Below are positions 42,971-47,779 of a DNA stretch of 47,779 nt, one piece after another (positions within the stretch are counted from its first letter, which is position 1; every line of letters begins with the position of its first letter). The notes under the pieces are model-generated. The model ran no database searches. It was given only the letters and a program-made list of their open reading frames with translations, and was not told where the DNA came from. The stretch is taken from positions 1 through 47,779 of the forward strand of contig JAYNZW010000011.1 of assembly GCA_038103905.1 (NCBI GenBank). Direction: 5' to 3'. A program made the translations under genes and the position numbers. This stretch comes from CABYIR01 sp038103905 (GTDB taxonomy: Bacteria > Pseudomonadota > Alphaproteobacteria > Pelagibacterales > AG-422-B15).

Positions 42971-44394
42971 AACTGGGCGCATATTTCTCTGGCTATTTTT
43001 GCATCATCAAACTTATGATAAATATTTTTGATTATCTGGTATTTTTCGTGCCCTTTTCCAGCAATAATTAATAAATCAGATTGCTTAAGTTTTTTTATTG
43101 ATCTTTCAATCGCTGTCTTTCTATTTGGAATATTTTTAATTAATTTTTCTTTACCAATTATTTCTTGTCTTATTTTTTTTGCATTCTCATATCTTGGGTT
43201 GTCATCAGTAACTATTACTTTATCAGCATATTTTACTGAAATACGGCCCATTTTTCTTCTTTTAGATCGGTCTCTATCTCCACCGCAACCAAAAAGCACA
43301 TGAAGATTTCCTGTAGTCATTTTCCTAGCTTCAATTAATATTTTTTCTAAAGCATCAGGCGTGTGCGCAAAATCCACAAAAACTTTTGCATTATTTGATC
43401 TCTTTTTTGCTATAAATTGCATTCTCCCAGGTATTTGAGGCAGTTTAGTAATAAACTTACTAATTTTTATAAATGAAAATCCCAATGCAACCAGTGAATA
43501 ATAGGCTAGTAACAGATTTTCAATTTGAAATATTGGAATATTTTTAAAAAGAAATTCATAATTCTTATTAAGATATCTCAGAGTTACATTTATATGAGTT
43601 TTATTGGACCGTTCAATTCTCAATATATTAAAGTTTTTTTTATTTGATGGAAAATAATCAATATTTTTTTTATTTTCTAAAGTTTTTTTTATTTTTTTAA
43701 TTTCATTAGTTTTCCCATTAATTATTCCAATACCATTTTTCTTTAAATGTTTTTTAAAAAGTAACATCTTACTATTTAAGTAATTTTTATAATTCTTATG
43801 ATAATCAAGATGATCGTGTGAGATATTAGTCATTATACCAAGATCAAAATTGAGTCCTAATAATCTTTTTTGTTGTAAGCCATGACTCGAAGCTTCCATA
43901 ACAACATATTTCATTTTTTTTCTTGTCATTTTGTGTAAAATTTTTGAAAGAGTTATGGGGTCAGGAGTTGTTAGATTAGAATTTATATTTTCACTAATTG
44001 AATTACCAATCGTCCCAATTATACCAACTTTATTATTTAATTTTTTTAATAAATGATAAATAAAATATGCAACTGATGTTTTTCCATTGGTGCCAGTTAC
44101 AGCTATAAATTTATTTATTTTAATATTATAAAATTCTAATGAAACATAGGCCAAGGACTCGCGAACGTCTTTTACATAAAATATCGGTACTTTTTTTTTT
44201 AAAATTTTATGATTTGATGTAACAATTGCAGAAGCATTTTTTTTTATTGCGTCATCTATATAATGTGTTCCATCAACTGAATAGCCAGAAATAGCAAAGA
44301 AAACATAATTTTTCTTTATGTACCTCGAATCTGATGAGATGCCTGAGACATCAACTTTTTTTCTTATTTTTTTTAATAAAGATGAGTTTGCCAT
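42967..44394 (-). CDS. murE: UDP-MurNAc-L-Ala-D-Glu--meso-diaminopimelate ligase MurE
   Basis: 475 residues. SSDSRYIKKNYVFFAISG at the N-terminus, P-loop VTGTNGKTSVAYF (about 98-110), EASSHGLQQKRL with the carbamylated-Lys region, DFAHTPDALEK and FGCGGDRDRSKR. The DNPR motif (VTDDNPRYENA) specifies meso-diaminopimelate rather than lysine, consistent with Gram-negative wall chemistry. Its ATG shares one base with the ftsI stop (TAATG). Confidence 0.96.
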   Translation of the reverse strand: MANSSLLKKIRKKVDVSGISSDSRYIKKNYVFFAISGYSVDGTHYIDDAIKKNASAIVTSNHKILKKKVPIFYVKDVRESLAYVSLEFYNIKINKFIAVTGTNGKTSVAYFIYHLLKKLNNKVGIIGTIGNSISENINSNLTTPDPITLSKILHKMTRKKMKYVVMEASSHGLQQKRLLGLNFDLGIMTNISHDHLDYHKNYKNYLNSKMLLFKKHLKKNGIGIINGKTNEIKKIKKTLENKKNIDYFPSNKKNFNILRIERSNKTHINVTLRYLNKNYEFLFKNIPIFQIENLLLAYYSLVALGFSFIKISKFITKLPQIPGRMQFIAKKRSNNAKVFVDFAHTPDALEKILIEARKMTTGNLHVLFGCGGDRDRSKRRKMGRISVKYADKVIVTDDNPRYENAKKIRQEIIGKEKLIKNIPNRKTAIERSIKKLKQSDLLIIAGKGHEKYQIIKNIYHKFDDAKIAREICAQL

Positions 44395-46175
44395 TAATTA
44401 AATGAAGTATTAATAATTATATCACTATCATTTAACTTATATTTGCTTTTTGTGTCTAAAATTGGACTTATTCTATCTATTATCTCTCTACCTACTCTGG
44501 CAGAATTCCATCCTGCGTCAGTCCAACCAAATGTATCATAGTCATGTTCTCTATCATTAATTGGTTGAGGAGAATCTAAGGAAATTAAAACAAGATATTT
44601 GGGCTTGTTTATAGGAAATGCAGCTATAAATGTTGCTAATTTGCCTAAACTTTTATCATAATGACCATCAATATTTCTTCTTGCAGTACCTGTTTTACCG
44701 CCAACAAGATACCCATACTCATAGTTATATTTATATGATTTTTTATACGTTAATTTTTTATTGTACCCAAATGCTGTACTAGCAGTGCCATCCGTTACAA
44801 CTTTGGAAAATAAATATTTCATTTTTTCACTTGTATCATCTGAAAATATCCTATTTTTATAATCATACTGTTTATCTTTTTTTATAAGAGAGGGTTCAAT
44901 GATATATCCTCCATTCAATACTGTAGAAGTAGCCAGAGCTAGATGCAGTGGTGTTATTGAGATACCATATCCATAAGATATTGAATCAGTATTTACTGGT
45001 CTCCAAATATCTGGGTAAAGAGGAGCTGATAACTCTGGTAAATTTAAGTTAACTCTGTCAAACAATCCTAATCTGTTAAAATATTTTTTTTGGTAATCTG
45101 TTCCAATTTCTCTTACCATTTTAATTGTTCCAATATTAGAAGATTCACTAAATATATCTTCAACTGAGCAGAACTTATTTTGACAGGGAGGATGTGTATC
45201 AGTAACTCTATCTTTCCCAACCTTAATGTTTTTACCAATTTCAAACTTAGTATTTATATTAAATTTATTTTCCTCAAATCCAATTGCAGCTGTAAAAGTT
45301 TTCATTACAGAACCAAACTCATATAGTCCTAATGTGTTTCGATTAAATTTTTCACCTTTAGAAATGTTTGGGTCAAAATCTGGTAATGAAACCATTGAGA
45401 GTATTTCACCATTATTTATATTTATAACCAGACCAGAACCTCCGATTGCACCAAAAATACTCATTGCATTTAAAATTTCATCTCTGACAATGTGCTGTAT
45501 TCTTAAATCCAATGATGAAATTAAGTCCTGATCATATGATGACTTATCAAGTGACATCTCTAAACCAGAAATTCCCCTATTATCTATATCTACCTCTCCT
45601 ATTACATGACTAAACAAACTTTTATGAAGATATTTTCGTTTATATGAATCTACAATCTCAACTCCAGTCTCGCCTAAATTAATAATTTTTTGTAATTCTT
45701 GATGAGTTGCATTTCTTTTAAGATAAAAGAACTTATTTCTGTTAATTTTTTTTTCAATATTTTGGTATGTGATATCATTATATATTGATGTTACTTTGTT
45801 TAAGAATCTTTCTCTATTGTGTATTTTTTCTGGAAAAACTTGTATATTTTGCATCTTTAAATTTGCAGTTAATGAAACATTATTTCTATCAACAATATTT
45901 GGCCGTTTAGTTAATTGATTATTTGAAAAATACTTTTCATTTGGATTAAAAAAGAAATTTAAATGTACTATTTGAATTGCAATTGCAAAGAAGATTGTAC
46001 TAAAGATGACTGATGATAAAATTAATCTATTATTAATTTTTATTTGAAACTTATCTCTAATATTATTTAATCTATCTAACTTAAATTTCTCTTGATCATA
46101 CCTATGTGTAAATGAAAAACTTTTTTGATTAAAATCAATTTTTTTCCTAGAATTTTTACGAAATTTGCCCACCAC
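44394..46175 (-). CDS. ftsI: Septal peptidoglycan transpeptidase FtsI (PBP3)
   Basis: 593 residues: basic cytoplasmic tail, one membrane helix (about 50-72), pedestal (RPNIVDRNNVSLTAN) and transpeptidase domain. Penicillin-binding motifs are S289-V-M-K in YEFGSVMKTFT, S345-S-N and K494-T-G in GGKTGTARR. It cross-links septal peptidoglycan with FtsW. It starts with one of two tandem GTG codons directly after the ftsL stop, indicating translational coupling. Confidence 0.96.
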   Translation of the reverse strand: MVGKFRKNSRKKIDFNQKSFSFTHRYDQEKFKLDRLNNIRDKFQIKINNRLILSSVIFSTIFFAIAIQIVHLNFFFNPNEKYFSNNQLTKRPNIVDRNNVSLTANLKMQNIQVFPEKIHNRERFLNKVTSIYNDITYQNIEKKINRNKFFYLKRNATHQELQKIINLGETGVEIVDSYKRKYLHKSLFSHVIGEVDIDNRGISGLEMSLDKSSYDQDLISSLDLRIQHIVRDEILNAMSIFGAIGGSGLVININNGEILSMVSLPDFDPNISKGEKFNRNTLGLYEFGSVMKTFTAAIGFEENKFNINTKFEIGKNIKVGKDRVTDTHPPCQNKFCSVEDIFSESSNIGTIKMVREIGTDYQKKYFNRLGLFDRVNLNLPELSAPLYPDIWRPVNTDSISYGYGISITPLHLALATSTVLNGGYIIEPSLIKKDKQYDYKNRIFSDDTSEKMKYLFSKVVTDGTASTAFGYNKKLTYKKSYKYNYEYGYLVGGKTGTARRNIDGHYDKSLGKLATFIAAFPINKPKYLVLISLDSPQPINDREHDYDTFGWTDAGWNSARVGREIIDRISPILDTKSKYKLNDSDIIINTSFN

Positions 46176-46520
46176 TTACCTAGATGAATTAACGGCAACC
46201 TTTGGCTCAACAACAGTAATGATATCCTGATATTGCTCCATATTATTTTTGTTTAGAAGATCATCTTTATCAAGAACAATAAAATACTTGTTATATTCAT
46301 CCTTTGATATTTCTTTTGAGATTTCTTGAAGATTTATTGGTGAAATCAAATATTCCCATTCAAGCTTATAAAGTTGATTTCTATTTATTTCTTCTCGAAG
46401 TGTAACTTCTAAACTATTAATATACATCTCTTTTTGGTACGAAATATTTTTTACGATAAAAGTTCCTGCTAATCCTGAAATAAAAATAAATATTGAAAAT
46501 ATTTTGAGTGCTTTTTTCAT
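46176..46520 (-). CDS. ftsL: FtsL-like cell division protein
   Basis: 114 residues: short basic N-terminus, one membrane helix (about 5-25), then a periplasmic coiled-coil helix. LYKLEWEYLISPINLQEIS matches the conserved W.YL..P..L segment of alphaproteobacterial FtsL proteins. It links FtsQ/FtsB with FtsW-FtsI. Identification relies on that motif plus position between rsmH and ftsI. It overlaps rsmH by 4 nt (ATGA). Confidence 0.85.
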   Translation of the reverse strand: MKKALKIFSIFIFISGLAGTFIVKNISYQKEMYINSLEVTLREEINRNQLYKLEWEYLISPINLQEISKEISKDEYNKYFIVLDKDDLLNKNNMEQYQDIITVVEPKVAVNSSR

Positions 46521-47473
46521 GTTATGTATCCTAATTTTTTAATATCAATCGCATTAAACTGACACGAACTCCTAACTCCATATCTAAGTTTCGCAGACCT
46601 TGACCTTCTATTTATTTCGACTTCCTCTTTAGATGGCTTAATGGGCTTACTTATTAAATTAAATAGCAAGTTTTTAACATCTTCATTTGCTATATAATTT
46701 TTTGATCCTGTCACCTTAAAGAAATTTTTTACAATTCTATCTTCAATGGAATGAAACGTCACAATACAAAGACGTCCATTTTCATATAAAAATTTTGTTG
46801 CAGTATTTAATCCTGAAATAAGTTCTTCAATTTCTTTATTTACGTAAATTCTTATAGCCTGAAAAGTTTTTGTAGCAGGGTGAGTTTTATAATATTTATT
46901 TGAAAAACATGACGAAATTATTTTTGCTAATTCAGTGGTTGTAAATATTCTTTTTTTTTGTCTTTCGATAATAATTTTTTTTGCGATCCTTCTTGATTTA
47001 ATCTCATCCCCATATTGAAAAATAATATCTGCAATATCAGACTCGCTATAATCATTAACTATTTCTTCTGCTGATAAACCAGTCTGACTCATGCGCATAT
47101 CAAGTTTGCCTTCATTCTGAAAGGAGAAACCTCTTTCTTTATTATCTATCTGCATTGATGAAACACCCAAATCAAAAACAATGCCATCAAGAGATTTAAT
47201 TTGAAGTGATTCAAGTAAACTTTCTAATTCACTAAATTTACAATTAAAAAAATCAAACCTGTCACCAAACTCTTTTTTAAATTTCATTGCTTGTTCTAAT
47301 ACTGATGGATCTCTATCAATTGCAATAACATTACAATTAGAAGTTTCTAAAATTCTTCTTGAGTATCCACCGTCACCAAATGTCGCATCAACATATGTTT
47401 TTTTTAATTTTGGATCTAAAGATTTCATTACTTCATTTAGAAGGACTGGCACATGGCCAGTCTTCTCAATCAT
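46517..47473 (-). CDS. rsmH: 16S rRNA (cytosine1402-N4)-methyltransferase RsmH (MraW)
   Basis: 318 residues. HVPVLLNEVM at the start, SAM-binding motif I VDATFGDGGYSRRIL (about 27-41), GIVFDLGVSSMQID, the MraW core QNEGKLDMRMSQ and ATKTFQAIRIYVNKE, then FHSIEDRIVKNFF. It methylates C1402 in the ribosomal P site. In most bacteria mraZ precedes it; here the preceding frame ends in an FtsZ tail and overlaps the rsmH ATG by 4 nt (ATGA). Confidence 0.97.
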   Translation of the reverse strand: MIEKTGHVPVLLNEVMKSLDPKLKKTYVDATFGDGGYSRRILETSNCNVIAIDRDPSVLEQAMKFKKEFGDRFDFFNCKFSELESLLESLQIKSLDGIVFDLGVSSMQIDNKERGFSFQNEGKLDMRMSQTGLSAEEIVNDYSESDIADIIFQYGDEIKSRRIAKKIIIERQKKRIFTTTELAKIISSCFSNKYYKTHPATKTFQAIRIYVNKEIEELISGLNTATKFLYENGRLCIVTFHSIEDRIVKNFFKVTGSKNYIANEDVKNLLFNLISKPIKPSKEEVEINRRSRSAKLRYGVRSSCQFNAIDIKKLGYIT

Positions 47474-47779
47474 TTACTTTGTCTTCTAAGAAATGCTGGT
47501 ATTTCTAAAATTTCTTCATCAAGTATCTCATCAGCACTAACTTCCATGTCATTCTCTTTTTCATCTTCTTGCTCTTGAACAACTTCAAGCTCATGAATGT
47601 TATCATCCGATTCATTCTCAATTTTCTGATCGTCAGAAAATAAATCGGGGTTATTTTGATCATGACCAGAGTCGTCATCAATTAAATCAAATATACTTTG
47701 CTCTTGAGAGAGTTTTTGTTCCTCTATTTCTCTAGCGATTTTATTTTCTTCAGCTATTCTTGCTTCTTCAGCTAGTCTT
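47470..47779 (-). CDS. ftsZ: Cell division protein FtsZ, C-terminal part only (continues beyond window)
   Basis: An uninterrupted frame from the right edge to TGA at 47472-47470 encodes about 102 residues. They form a charged Glu/Asp/Gln-rich linker followed by the terminal peptide EILEIPAFLRRQSK. The D/E-I-PAFLRRQ peptide is the FtsA/ZipA-binding tail that ends FtsZ (E. coli ..DIPAFLRKQAD), and an acidic disordered linker before it is typical. The GTPase domain lies outside the window, so the call rests on tail plus context. Its stop overlaps the rsmH start. This is an abnormal position, since alphaproteobacterial ftsZ normally follows ftsA. The start of the visible linker (RLAEEARIAEENKIAREIEE) looks helical. 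Confidence 0.85.
   Translation of the reverse strand, partial: RLAEEARIAEENKIAREIEEQKLSQEQSIFDLIDDDSGHDQNNPDLFSDDQKIENESDDNIHELEVVQEQEDEKENDMEVSADEILDEEILEIPAFLRRQSK

Noticed and set aside
1..47779. CRISPR arrays, IS elements, prophage genes, rRNA or tRNA genes
   Set aside because: No spaced repeats, transposase or phage motifs, and no cloverleaf other than the tmRNA acceptor were recognised on either strand; intergenic gaps are mostly under 100 nt.

Overview
The window is a gene-dense, AT-rich stretch (G+C about one third by eye) from an alphaproteobacterium, probably a streamlined free-living, perhaps marine, lineage. The strongest lineage marker is a circularly permuted, two-piece tmRNA gene at about 21.2 kb. 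The alphaproteobacterial runs leuA-mreBCD-mrdAB and hflK-hflC-DUF2065-degP, and fumC next to a ribbon-helix-helix protein, agree with this. No tRNA, rRNA, IS element, prophage or CRISPR array was seen.

Layout. (1) 1-3842: a small accessory island with a flavoprotein monooxygenase-like gene facing away from a two-gene operon, a glycine-amidinotransferase-like enzyme plus an M24 creatinase/ectoine-hydrolase-like protein. (2) 3854-18958, all on the minus strand, transcribed in the order hflK, hflC, DUF2065, degP, miaA, ilvB, ilvN, ilvC, leuA, mreB, mreC, mreD, mrdA, mrdB. This covers membrane protease control, envelope quality control, tRNA modification, branched-chain amino acid synthesis and rod-shape elongation. 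A leucine-rich leader peptide (10866-10979) with mutually exclusive hairpins lies between ilvC and leuA and looks like a leucine attenuator. (3) 19077-27919: mrp, thyX (opposite strand), tmRNA, a tiny lipoprotein, an HXXEE membrane protein, fumC, a ribbon-helix-helix protein, a UvrD/PcrA helicase and an Xaa-Pro aminopeptidase. (4) 27954 to the right edge, all on the minus strand: a division and cell-wall (dcw) cluster of about 20 kb in the transcribed order ftsZ (3' end only), rsmH, ftsL, ftsI, murE, murF, mraY, murD, ftsW, murG, murC, murB, ddl, ftsQ, ftsA, lpxC, bamD, ligA, with most neighbours overlapping or touching.

How the parts work together: the dcw cluster makes lipid II (MurB-F, Ddl, MraY, MurG) and the septal machine (FtsZ/A/Q/L/W/I), while MreBCD-PBP2-RodA supplies lateral wall synthesis. 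LpxC and BamD add lipid A synthesis and outer-membrane protein assembly, so this is a fully diderm, rod-type cell plan.

The most unusual points: ftsZ is not in its usual place between ftsA and lpxC, and a gene ending in a canonical FtsZ tail instead sits at the head of the cluster, overlapping rsmH. FtsA has lost recognisable residues in all three actin-fold nucleotide-binding motifs. A leucine attenuator precedes leuA. The tmRNA is compact, with a 6-nt spacer between pieces and a short tag. The amidinotransferase/creatinase-like pair may be an uncharacterised guanidino-compound pathway. No wholly new defence or mobile system was found.
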